This document shows positions 1 to 7,836 of a stretch of DNA of 39,372 nucleotides, in pieces. How positions within the stretch are numbered: the stretch's first letter is position 1; every line of letters begins with the position of its first letter. The position numbers were made by a program, and so were the translations under genes. This DNA comes from ChocPot-Mid sp043804925 (GTDB taxonomy: Bacteria; Bacteroidota; Ignavibacteria; Kapaibacteriales; UBA2268): the NCBI GenBank assembly GCA_043804925.1, contig JAZDIP010000052.1, forward strand, positions 1 to 39,372, given 5' to 3'. The notes beneath the pieces were generated by a model. That model was not told the DNA's origin, searched no databases, and worked only from the letters and a program-made list of their open reading frames with translations.

Positions 1-1233
1 GAGGGTGGTGATTCTCAGGAAGATTTTATTACAGATTCGGTATGGAATATCATTCAAAAAAGCAACAACAATATTAAATCAATTGAAGACGAAAAATCTT
101 ATGATTACCGGTTTAAAGCTGATTATGTATTGCCTTTGACAGGTGAGGATAAATTCGAAGCAGGATATCAGTTACGAATTGAAAATGAATCTGAAGATTT
201 TACATTAGACCAATTTGTTGTTGATTCAAATCAGTGGCTTAATAATCCCCTATTTAGCAATGCTTACAAATTAAACGAGGATATTCATTCTCTTTACTCG
301 ACTTATTCCGCAAAATTCAATACTTTTAGTTTTATGGCAGGTCTTAGAGGAGAATATACTCTCAGGGACATTGATGTACAAAAGGCAGATAAGATTTACA
401 AAATAGACAGGGTGGATTGGTTTCCATCATTACATCTTGTACAGGATTTAGGCACTTCCCAGCAGATTACTGCAAGTTACAGCCGTAGAATCGAAAGACC
501 CCATGGATGGGATTTAGACCCATTCCCTTCCTACATGAATGCTTTTACTTATAGAATAGGTAATCCTGATTTGGGACCGGAATATACTGACTCTTACGAA
601 ATCGGATATCAAAAATACTTTGGTGTTTCATATATCGCATTGGAGTCCTATTATAGGATGACCAGTGATAAGATTACACGAATAAGGACTCTTGATGGTG
701 ATTTAATAATGTTGACAACCACGAATTTGAACAAAGATTATACTCTTGGAGTTGAACTCACAGCAAATTTCGAACCTTATAAATGGCTTAGATTGAATGC
801 TTCGGGAAGTTATTATAATTACCGTCTTGAAGGAAAGGTTTTTGAAGACAGTATAGTTAAAAATACAAATGTTTGGGATGCAAATTTCAATGTTACTTTT
901 ATGCTTTCGCAAGATACAAGATTGCAGACAAACGGTTTTTACTCAGGTCCATCCATAACTCCACAGGGTAAAGACTATGGTATGTTTGCTTGGAATGCCG
1001 CACTGAGACAGGATTTTTTGAATAAGCAAATATCATTAACCTTACAGGTTAGGGATATTCTCGGAACAATGAGAAGAGAGTTTTCATCGAATGATGCCTT
1101 ACTGTACAATAGATTCTATATGGATTTTGAATCCCCTGTCGTTACTCTTGCATTCAGTTATAAGCTGAATAATTACAAAAAGAAGAAAGAGCCAATGAAC
1201 GGAGAAGGCATGGAAATGGACGAAGGGTTTTGA
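1..1233 (+). CDS. TonB-dependent-receptor-type outer-membrane beta-barrel protein, C-terminal part
   Basis: The reading frame is open from base 1, so the gene starts outside the window; about 410 residues are present. The sequence consists of alternating aromatic/polar strands (for example YRIGNPDLGPEYTDSYEIGY and a terminal VTLAFSYKLNNY), as in the C-terminal barrel of TonB-dependent-receptor-like proteins of the 'outer membrane beta-barrel family' common in Bacteroidota. The NPDLGPE segment is a typical conserved turn of these barrels. Location is the outer membrane; the substrate cannot be inferred because the plug and N-terminal domains are missing. After the last strand there is a short charged tail rich in Lys, Met and Glu, so the protein does not end on the usual terminal aromatic strand. 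A 7-bp-periodic repeat begins immediately after the stop. Confidence 0.85.
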   Translation, partial: EGGDSQEDFITDSVWNIIQKSNNNIKSIEDEKSYDYRFKADYVLPLTGEDKFEAGYQLRIENESEDFTLDQFVVDSNQWLNNPLFSNAYKLNEDIHSLYSTYSAKFNTFSFMAGLRGEYTLRDIDVQKADKIYKIDRVDWFPSLHLVQDLGTSQQITASYSRRIERPHGWDLDPFPSYMNAFTYRIGNPDLGPEYTDSYEIGYQKYFGVSYIALESYYRMTSDKITRIRTLDGDLIMLTTTNLNKDYTLGVELTANFEPYKWLRLNASGSYYNYRLEGKVFEDSIVKNTNVWDANFNVTFMLSQDTRLQTNGFYSGPSITPQGKDYGMFAWNAALRQDFLNKQISLTLQVRDILGTMRREFSSNDALLYNRFYMDFESPVVTLAFSYKLNNYKKKKEPMNGEGMEMDEGF

Positions 1234-1290
1234 TTTAATTGTTAATTTGGAATTTAATGTAGAATGTAGGATGCAAAATGTAGAATGGAA
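1234..1290. repeat. 7-bp-periodic degenerate tandem repeat
   Basis: Starting on the base after the receptor stop codon, units of seven follow: tttaatt, gttaatt, tggaatt, one extra t, then aatgtag, aatgtag, gatgcaa, aatgtag, aatggaa. It is one of seven arrays of the same period in the window. Confidence 0.7.
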
Positions 1291-1496
1291 GACATTTACA
1301 TGGAGTTACACAGTGAAAGTACTGTGTTCTACAGAGATTTTTCCCGTCAGGGATAATATAATGGTAACAAAGCAAAACAAGAGTGGCCTTTTTCCCCCGT
1401 GAGAGAATATATTATTTCGTGCAAATCTCAAAGAGGACGTAATATTATCATCTTTTTTTTTGTATTATTCATAATGAGTTTGTAATTTAATACATT
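1291..1496. other. Intergenic region between receptor and defence-type island, with one hairpin
   Basis: No gene is visible. Positions 1308-1327 form a hairpin (acacagt, 6-base loop, actgtgt) that may end the receptor transcript, although it lacks a clean T tract. Two loosely similar stretches beginning tttttccc lie near 1337 and 1389. A T-rich stretch at 1450-1462 precedes the methyltransferase start. I see no integrase, tRNA or clear attachment repeat at this island edge. Confidence 0.45.
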
Positions 1497-2552
1497 ATGA
1501 AAAAGACTACAAATAAAAAACTTAAGGCGATTGACTTCTTTTGCGGTGCAGGAGGTATGTCTTATGGATTAAAGCTTGCTAATATTAAAGTTATAGCAGG
1601 TATTGATAATAATCCGGAATGTAGAGAAACATACGAAAAAAACATTAAAGCCAAATTTCTTTTAAATGATATTCAAAAGTTTTCGCAAACAGAATTAAAA
1701 AAACAAACAGGAATTAAAAGGAATGATGATAATTTAATATTTGTCGGTTGCAGCCCTTGCCAATACTGGTCTCAAATCAATACGGACAGGAGTAAATCAG
1801 ATAAAACAAAAAACCTTTTGGCTGATTTTCAACGTTTTGTTGATGCATTCAAACCGGGATATGTTCTCATTGAAAACGTGCCGGGAATCTTGAAAAGAAG
1901 TAACGAAAGCGGTATTGATGGTTTTATTGAGTTTTTAGAGATAAATAAATATAAAGTTGCAATGGATATTATTGATACAAGTCATTACGGTGTTCCTCAA
2001 AAAAGGAAAAGATTTGTTTTAATAGCTTCCAGAGTAAATAAAGAAATAAATATTCCAAAACTCACACAAAAGGAAATACCAAAAGTGAGTGATTTTATCG
2101 GTATCAATAACGGTTTTTCCAAAATAAAAGCAGGTGAAACCGATAAAAATGACCATTTGCATAAAGCCGCAAATCTTTCAAAAACCAACATTGAAAGACT
2201 AAAAAAGACTAAAAAGAACGGTGGAGACAGATTAGCATGGAAAGATGACCCGGCACTACAAATAAATGCTTACAAAGGAAAAGACCATCACTTCAAGGAT
2301 ACTTACGGAAGGATGTCATGGGACAGACCAGCCCCAACTATAACTACAAAATTTCTTCATATTTCTAATGGCAGGTTTGGACATCCTGAAGAAAATAGGG
2401 GTCTATCCTTACGTGAAGGTGCATGTTTACAGACTTTTCCAAAGGATTTTGAATTTATTGGTAATAGTATGACATCAATCGCTTGCCAAATTGGAAATGC
2501 AGTGCCGCCGGAATTTGCTAAGAGAATAGGTGAAAACATTAAAGAAAATTAA
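1497..2552 (+). CDS. DNA (cytosine-5-)-methyltransferase
   Basis: A 351-residue C5 methyltransferase that would transfer a methyl group from S-adenosylmethionine to cytosine in DNA. The motifs appear in canonical order: motif I DFFCGAGG (13-20), motif IV GCSPCQ with catalytic Cys88, motif VI ENV (126-128), motif VIII QKRKR (168-172), a short target-recognition region about 185-275, motif IX RPAPTITTKF and motif X GNAVPPEFA near the C-terminus. The motif IV context (CSPCQYWS instead of the common PPCQ-FS) is slightly unusual. It is the first gene of a tight plus-strand cassette and is followed after 4 bases by the ATPase start. A C5 enzyme together with a Vsr-type nuclease recalls Dcm/Vsr pairs, but the intervening ATPase and receiver protein indicate a larger system. 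The target sequence cannot be told from sequence alone. Confidence 0.95.
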   Translation: MKKTTNKKLKAIDFFCGAGGMSYGLKLANIKVIAGIDNNPECRETYEKNIKAKFLLNDIQKFSQTELKKQTGIKRNDDNLIFVGCSPCQYWSQINTDRSKSDKTKNLLADFQRFVDAFKPGYVLIENVPGILKRSNESGIDGFIEFLEINKYKVAMDIIDTSHYGVPQKRKRFVLIASRVNKEINIPKLTQKEIPKVSDFIGINNGFSKIKAGETDKNDHLHKAANLSKTNIERLKKTKKNGGDRLAWKDDPALQINAYKGKDHHFKDTYGRMSWDRPAPTITTKFLHISNGRFGHPEENRGLSLREGACLQTFPKDFEFIGNSMTSIACQIGNAVPPEFAKRIGENIKEN

Positions 2553-2556
2553 AATC

Positions 2557-4645
2557 ATGAAAAAATATTTTGAAATTTCACCTCGTATACTGTTACATTT
2601 AGGTGAAGACCTAATAAAAAACGAGAGTATTGCTTTACTTGAGTTAGTAAAGAATTCTTATGATGCATGTGCTTCCTTTTGTAAAATTGAATTTAATACA
2701 AATGATAAGGACAAATTAGATGAAATCATCATAACTGATGATGGATATGGAATGAGCATCGAAATCATTGAAAAAGTATGGTTAACAGTAGGTACTGACT
2801 TTAAACAAAATATAATTAAACAAAATAAATGCAACCGTATACCTCTTGGTGAAAAGGGTATTGGACGTTTAGGTGTTCATAAGTTAGGAAATATAATAAA
2901 TCTAATTACCAAGATGGAAGGTTCAAACGAGGTTCTTTTAAATATTAATTGGGAAACACTCTATAAAGCAAAAAAAAATAAATGATTTTGAAATTGAATT
3001 TGAAGAGAATCAAACACCAGTATATTTCGGAAAATCAACTGGGACTAAAATAATAATCCGAAATTTAAAAAACATGTGGGATAGAAGATCACTCAGAGAA
3101 ATCTACAGGTCGCTTTTGTCTTTAAATAGTCCTTTTAATAATAAAAATGATAGTTTTCGTGTAGAGGTAACAAGTGATTCAGATATATTTGAAAAAATGC
3201 CAATATTTTCTGATATTAATAAAAATGCTTTATATTTTTGTAAAAGTTCTCTTGAAAAAGACAAAATAGTTGATTTCAAATATGAATTTAAACCATGGAA
3301 TACTCTAACTAAAATCCAACATGGCAGAATTAAAAATATTAATGATTTGTTGAAACATGAATTAATCATAATTGATGATGAGAAAGAAAAGAAATTAATA
3401 AATTTAGAAGAATACAAAATCGGTCCAATTGAATTCGAATTAATTATTTTCGAAAAAGATCCTCAAATTTTTAATTATGCATTATCTGAAAGAACAACTA
3501 CTACTGATTATTTAAAACACAATGGTGGAATAAGAGTTTATCGAGATGGAATAAGAGTTTATGATTATGGTGAACGAGATAATGATTGGTTAGGAATAGA
3601 TTTAAGAAGAGTATCGTTAACTGGTGGAAGGGTAAGCAACAGTATAATCATAGGAGCTATTCAAATAAATAGAAAAGATAGCATTGGATTAAGAGAAAAG
3701 ACAAACCGAGAAGGATTTATCGAAAATGAATCTTATAAAGTATTTGTTCAAGCCATAAATTATGTATTGAATATTTTTGTTAGAGAAAGAAATATTGACA
3801 AACAAAAATTAACAACACTTTATAAGAAGCATAAAGTAATTGAACCGGTTTTATCGGATTTAGATGAAGTGATTTCAATTGCCGAACAAAAAATAAATGA
3901 TATTGAAATAAAAAATGATATTTTAAAATACCTTTATAGAATTTCCGAGCAATATAAATCTGTCAAAGAAATTCTTTTAAAAAGTGCTAATGCAGGATTA
4001 AACTTTGGTATTGTTATTCATGAAATGGAAAAGTTAGTTGCAGAATTATCTGGAACAATTACAAGAAAAGAATATTCTAAGACACTAAATATAACTACGA
4101 TGTTAGAAAAAATAGTTCGTGGATATATGATATTGATAAAAAATTCATCAATTATGAAAAACAGATTGTCTGATATAGTACAAATTGCCTTAGATAATTT
4201 TGAATTTAGATTTAAAGATCACAATATTAATGTAATTACAAATCATAAAAAAATTAATTATACTGCATACTTGGCACAATCTGAATCTATTTCAGCAATA
4301 TTAAATTTACTTGACAATTCAATTTATTGGTTAAGTTATAGAGATAATGATAGAAAGATATATTTGTATTTAACTGATCAAATTAATGATTTTTATACAA
4401 TTTTAGTTATTGATAATGGACCAGGATTTAATATTCCTTCGGATATAGCCATTGAACCATTTATAACTGGAAAACCCCACAATATCGGTTCTGGCCTTGG
4501 TTTGCATGTTGCTAATGAAATGATGAAAGCCATGAAAGGAGAATTAAGGATATTGAGTAAAAATGATATTAGAATTCCAGACAATATAATTGATATCGAT
4601 AATGATTATACATTGGTTGGATTATGCTTTAAAAGGGAAAAATAA
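2557..4645 (+). pseudogene. Double-GHKL ATPase (MORC/MutL-like N-terminus, histidine-kinase-like C-terminus), frameshifted at an A9 run
   Basis: Two open frames (to 2985, and from about 2979 to 4645) form one protein of about 695 residues if a single A is removed from the nine-A run at 2970-2978; translation then continues smoothly as KAKKINDFEIEF. The N-terminal part has Hsp90/MutL/MORC-type ATP-binding motifs: E29-LVKN33-SYD36, DDGYGM (61-66) and GEKGIGRLG (98-106). The C-terminal part has a second GHKL domain with NLLDNS (N box), DNGPGF (G1) and GSGLGL (G2). Before it lies a helical stretch with GIVIHEMEK, resembling a His-Glu phosphoacceptor helix. The chosen start is ATG 2557, just after the methyltransferase stop. 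Family knowledge places such GHKL proteins in restriction-modification neighbourhoods. The shift could be a sequencing or assembly error, slippage-based expression, or true inactivation, so 'pseudogene' is provisional. Confidence 0.8.
2970..2978 (+). other. A9 homopolymer at the frameshift junction
   Basis: Nine consecutive A residues, after which the ATPase frame is lost: stop TGA at 2983-2985 in the first frame, with the second frame open. Eight A residues would restore one continuous frame. Runs of this length are prone to replication slippage, transcriptional slippage and read error. Confidence 0.8.
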
Positions 4646-4659
4646 ATTCAGGAGAAATT

Positions 4660-5907
4660 ATGATTGAAGAATTTATTGAAAGTGTGATTATTATTGATGA
4701 CAAGCAAGATGAAATCAATAACTTGTCAAAATTATTAGAAGAAAAGGAGATATTAGTAAAATACTATAATCCTGATGTATTAAGAAAAATTAAAAACCCT
4801 TTAAAAAACAGGAGAATAATTTTCCTTGATTTATATATTGATGACAAGATTCAAAATACTACTGGTCAAATTTCCGAGATTAGAAAAATTTTAAAGAATA
4901 TTATTGGAAAAAATTATAGTGCTTATGGTATTGTACTCTGGACACAGCACTTAAGTGATATAGAAGAACTAAAGAGTAAGATAAAACTTGATTTCAAAGA
5001 ATATACTTTACCTATTTTTATTATCGGTTTGGATAAAATAAAATATATCAAAAATGGTTATTCAGAATTATTCATAGATTTAAATAGTGAATTAGAAAAA
5101 AATATTGCCGCTAAATTTTTTATAAATTGGAGTAATTTGGTTTCACTGGGGAAAGATAAAGCCATAACAAATATTTATTCTTTAGTTCACGATTATTGTA
5201 ATCAAGAAGCAAATCTTCAATACATTCTTTATCAAATGGCTTTAAATTATACGGGGATACCAATTGAAGATTCTATTAATTATCCTATTCATATTGACGC
5301 CTTTAAAGCATTTAATGAGATGATGAATTACGAAATTATAGCCAATAGTGATAGAAATCAAAAATTATTTGATAAATCAGGTAACATATCATTCGATGAA
5401 AAAAATAAAGAAAAGCTTAAAATTTATTCCCAAATTAATAGTAAGCTTTTAATTGATGAAAATGTCAGTGGGGATGTTGTAATTCCTGGGAATGTATATC
5501 AAATTAAATTAAAGAAAAGTGAATTTAAAATAGCTGATATTCCGAATGGTGCAATCCCTATTGTGATAGAAACCACGCCTCCATGTGATTTTGCTTATCC
5601 CAAAAGAAAAGGTAAACACTCAAGAGCAATAGGTGGATTTATTTCAGAATTTTCTGAATCTGATAACGATAAGTATAAAGGACATTATTATTATAATGAA
5701 ATTTGGCCATTGTTTTATAAAGATAAAAATAAAATAAAGAGAATTGTATTTGATTTTCGTTATTTTGGATTTCTTGATACGGAATCTGATTTAAAAAAAC
5801 CACGAAGATATAAATTATTATTTAGAGTTAAAGATAAATTATTTGCTGATATCTTACAAAAATTGTCATCACATACAGCAAGATTAGGTTTAGCGATATT
5901 ACATTAA
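4660..5907 (+). CDS. Receiver-domain-like protein with large uncharacterised C-terminal domain
   Basis: A 415-residue protein. The first 125 or so residues look like a response-regulator receiver: VIIIDD (acidic pair D13/D14), IIFLDLYI (candidate phosphoacceptor D57), IVLWTQ (T95) and a lysine near residue 126 after the hydrophobic strand LPIFIIG. These are the five signature positions of the CheY fold, although overall similarity is weak and it may be a degenerate receiver. Residues about 150-415 are not a DNA-binding output domain that I recognise; they are mixed alpha/beta with a region VVIPGNVYQIKL and TTPPCDFAYPK. The gene follows the ATPase by 14 bases, with AGGAG seven bases before ATG. 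The position suggests it is the partner of the histidine-kinase-like half of the ATPase. No function is known to me for the C-terminal domain. Confidence 0.7.
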   Translation: MIEEFIESVIIIDDKQDEINNLSKLLEEKEILVKYYNPDVLRKIKNPLKNRRIIFLDLYIDDKIQNTTGQISEIRKILKNIIGKNYSAYGIVLWTQHLSDIEELKSKIKLDFKEYTLPIFIIGLDKIKYIKNGYSELFIDLNSELEKNIAAKFFINWSNLVSLGKDKAITNIYSLVHDYCNQEANLQYILYQMALNYTGIPIEDSINYPIHIDAFKAFNEMMNYEIIANSDRNQKLFDKSGNISFDEKNKEKLKIYSQINSKLLIDENVSGDVVIPGNVYQIKLKKSEFKIADIPNGAIPIVIETTPPCDFAYPKRKGKHSRAIGGFISEFSESDNDKYKGHYYYNEIWPLFYKDKNKIKRIVFDFRYFGFLDTESDLKKPRRYKLLFRVKDKLFADILQKLSSHTARLGLAILH

Positions 5908-5909
5908 TT

Positions 5910-6320
5910 ATGTCTGACATCTTCACTTCGGCAAAGCGTTCCGAAATTATGTCAAAAATTTCGGGTACTGAAACACAACCGGAAATTATTATCAGAAAAT
6001 TACTTTTTTCATTGGGTTACAGATACAGAAAAAATGTAAAGAATTTACCGGGTAAACCTGATATTGTTTTACCGAAGTTTAAAACCGTAATTTTTGTGCA
6101 TGGTTGTTTTTGGCATCAGCACAAGAATTGCAAAAAATCCGCATTGCCTGAATCGAACAAAGAAAAATGGAAAACAAAACTTCAGCGTAATGTCGAAAGA
6201 GATAAATCCAATATAAAAGATTTGAAAAAACTTGGCTGGAAGGTAATAGTAATCTGGGAATGTGAGATAAATAAAAAATTCGACAAAGTGAAAAATAAAC
6301 TTCTGAAAGCTTTATTATAA
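5910..6320 (+). CDS. vsr: Very-short-patch-repair (Vsr)-like DNA endonuclease
   Basis: A 136-residue protein, the usual Vsr size. Vsr motifs are clear: RSEIMSKISGTETQPE near the N-terminus, GKPDIV (catalytic aspartate), FVHGCFWHQHKNCKKS (zinc-site Cys/His and catalytic His region), NVERDKSN and LGWKVIVIWECE. Classical Vsr nicks 5' of the T in T:G mismatches produced by deamination of 5-methylcytosine, which fits a C5 methyltransferase in the same cassette. In mixed cassettes Vsr-like nucleases have also been proposed to serve as the restriction nuclease, and no other nuclease is visible here. Start ATG lies 2 bases after the upstream stop, so the genes are very likely co-transcribed and translationally coupled. 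Confidence 0.93.
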   Translation: MSDIFTSAKRSEIMSKISGTETQPEIIIRKLLFSLGYRYRKNVKNLPGKPDIVLPKFKTVIFVHGCFWHQHKNCKKSALPESNKEKWKTKLQRNVERDKSNIKDLKKLGWKVIVIWECEINKKFDKVKNKLLKALL

Positions 6321-6322
6321 AA

Positions 6323-6356
6323 AAAAATCCATTTGCGGTGCCACAAACGGATTTTT
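6323..6356 (-). terminator. Intrinsic terminator, probably bidirectional
   Basis: Arms of 16 bases (6323-6338 and 6341-6356) flank a very short loop. On the minus strand the two imperfect positions become G-U pairs and the hairpin is followed by a T-rich run, so it best serves the cyclophilin gene ending at 6377. On the plus strand it lies 3 bases after the vsr stop with two A-C mismatches and may end the island transcript too. Confidence 0.75.
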
Positions 6357-6376
6357 CTTTAAAGAACATCAAATTA

Positions 6377-7003
6377 TTATTTCAATCTCTTGATTTTCAT
6401 TTCAATTTTATCAATTGGCCTGTTTGGCTGTTCTGTAGGTGTGCTTACGATTTTGTCTGCAGTTTCCATACCCTCCAAAACCTTTCCAAATACTGTGTAT
6501 TGCCCGTCAAGACTCGGATAGTCAGCAACCATAATGAAAAATTGCGAAGTTGCACTGTTGACATCGTTGCCTTTTCTTGCGGTTGATAAAATTCCTCTTT
6601 TGTGCGGAATTTTGCTGAATTCTGCAGGAACTGTTTTTTGACTTGGGTCGCCTATTCCCCATGTTTCTTTTGGCTTGTTTTTTGAATTCGGGTCACCTCC
6701 CTGAATCATAAAGCCGGGCATTACACGATGGAAAGCAGTACCATCATAAAATCCAATTTTAACCAAACTGTCAAAATTCGCACAATGCTTTGGTGCAATA
6801 TCGGGAAAAAGTTCGATAACGATTTTGCCTAACTCCGCACCTTTTTGGAAAGCCGTAATTTCATATTGAGGTTTAACGACCTCTGTTTTTGTTGTTGTCT
6901 GCTCGTCTGCAGTTTCTTTCATTTCGCCACTCTTGTTAGTTGTACAATAAAAATTAGTTATGGATAAAAACATAACAGTCATAACTGCTAATAAAATCTT
7001 CAT
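6377..7003 (-). CDS. Cyclophilin-type peptidyl-prolyl cis-trans isomerase, exported
   Basis: A 208-residue protein whose N-terminal hydrophobic segment ends in a Cys (NFYC-TTNKS), suggesting a lipoprotein although the lipobox is imperfect. A linker rich in Thr/Glu/Lys follows, then a full cyclophilin domain with GKIVIELFPDIAPKHCANF, FHRVMPGFMIQGGDP (catalytic Arg and Gln motif), SQFFIM and VFGKVLEGMETADKI. Cyclophilins isomerise Xaa-Pro bonds during folding; the signal places this one in the periplasm or on a membrane. It is followed by an efficient terminator and preceded by a second, divergent cyclophilin 56 bases upstream on the same strand. Confidence 0.93.
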   Translation of the reverse strand: MKILLAVMTVMFLSITNFYCTTNKSGEMKETADEQTTTKTEVVKPQYEITAFQKGAELGKIVIELFPDIAPKHCANFDSLVKIGFYDGTAFHRVMPGFMIQGGDPNSKNKPKETWGIGDPSQKTVPAEFSKIPHKRGILSTARKGNDVNSATSQFFIMVADYPSLDGQYTVFGKVLEGMETADKIVSTPTEQPNRPIDKIEMKIKRLK

Positions 7004-7059
7004 TTTTTACTCCTTACTTTTATTAATAATTTTTGTTTTATGACAAATTTAATTTACAT

Positions 7060-7785
7060 TTATTTTATCTTCGGAACTTTAATTAGCTGAATTTCAACAT
7101 TATAAATTCTTACAGGTTTCAAGGGAATACCATCTTGTGAATACCTATTGCTTTTTTCTACAGGTACTTTGGATATTTCCTCAACAACATTCATACCTTC
7201 TATGACCTTCCCGAAAATGGTATATTTACGTTCAAGTTTATGAGCTTCCTCAAGACAAATAAAGAATTGACTTGTATTAGTATTCGGTCCTTTGTTAGCC
7301 ATTGCTAAAACACCTTTTTTATAACCATTCCGGTAACTGGGAGTTTTTGGATTCAGTTCATCTTCAATTTCCCCGCCATAAAAACTTTCACCACCAAAGC
7401 CCCATTCATTCCTTTTTTGATGATATAAAGTATTCCTATCACCTGCCTGAATAAGAAAATTCCTGGCTACTCTGTGAAACAACACTCCGTGATAGTAGTT
7501 CATTTTCGTCAATCCTATGAAATTTGCTACTGTTTCGGGAGCATCATTTCCATATAAACCCAAGACTATTGTACCCATCGAAGTTTTTAATGTTGCCCTA
7601 TGAGTTACAACGGAAGTATCCGAAGAAGAAAGCGGTTGTATATTTTCATTTTGTATTGATTCATCATCAATCCCCTGATTATTTATTTTATTATCAGTTT
7701 GTTTCAATACCTTATATGAACGAGTGTCACATCCATTAAATGCTAACACTATAAGAAATAATATATAAAAATATTTACCTGGCAT
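7060..7785 (-). CDS. Cyclophilin-type peptidyl-prolyl cis-trans isomerase lipoprotein
   Basis: A 241-residue protein with a good lipoprotein signal (LIVLAFNGC, Cys19), an acidic/polar linker to about residue 60, then a cyclophilin domain: TSMGTIVLGLYGNDAPETVANF, LFHRVARNFLIQAGD, NTSQFFICLEE and FGKVIEGMNVVEEI. Compared with the downstream paralogue it has an insertion around residues 115-150 (WGFGGESFYGGEIEDELNPK), a pattern found in bacterial cyclophilins with a more eukaryote-like loop. The two genes are only moderately similar, so they represent an old duplication or independent acquisitions. Likely role is folding of envelope proteins. Confidence 0.93.
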   Translation of the reverse strand: MPGKYFYILFLIVLAFNGCDTRSYKVLKQTDNKINNQGIDDESIQNENIQPLSSSDTSVVTHRATLKTSMGTIVLGLYGNDAPETVANFIGLTKMNYYHGVLFHRVARNFLIQAGDRNTLYHQKRNEWGFGGESFYGGEIEDELNPKTPSYRNGYKKGVLAMANKGPNTNTSQFFICLEEAHKLERKYTIFGKVIEGMNVVEEISKVPVEKSNRYSQDGIPLKPVRIYNVEIQLIKVPKIK

Positions 7786-7836
7786 AATATACTATTTTAC
7801 ATTTTAAAATAATTTGATATCCTCAAAAATACAATT

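Noticed and set aside
1308..1327. Hairpin after the receptor gene as a firm terminator
   Set aside because: The stem is only seven pairs and no T tract follows directly; noted in the intergenic entry only.
1497..6320. Reading the island as a complete classical type II restriction-modification system
   Set aside because: No restriction endonuclease other than the Vsr-like protein is present, and the ATPase and receiver protein are not part of a type II system.
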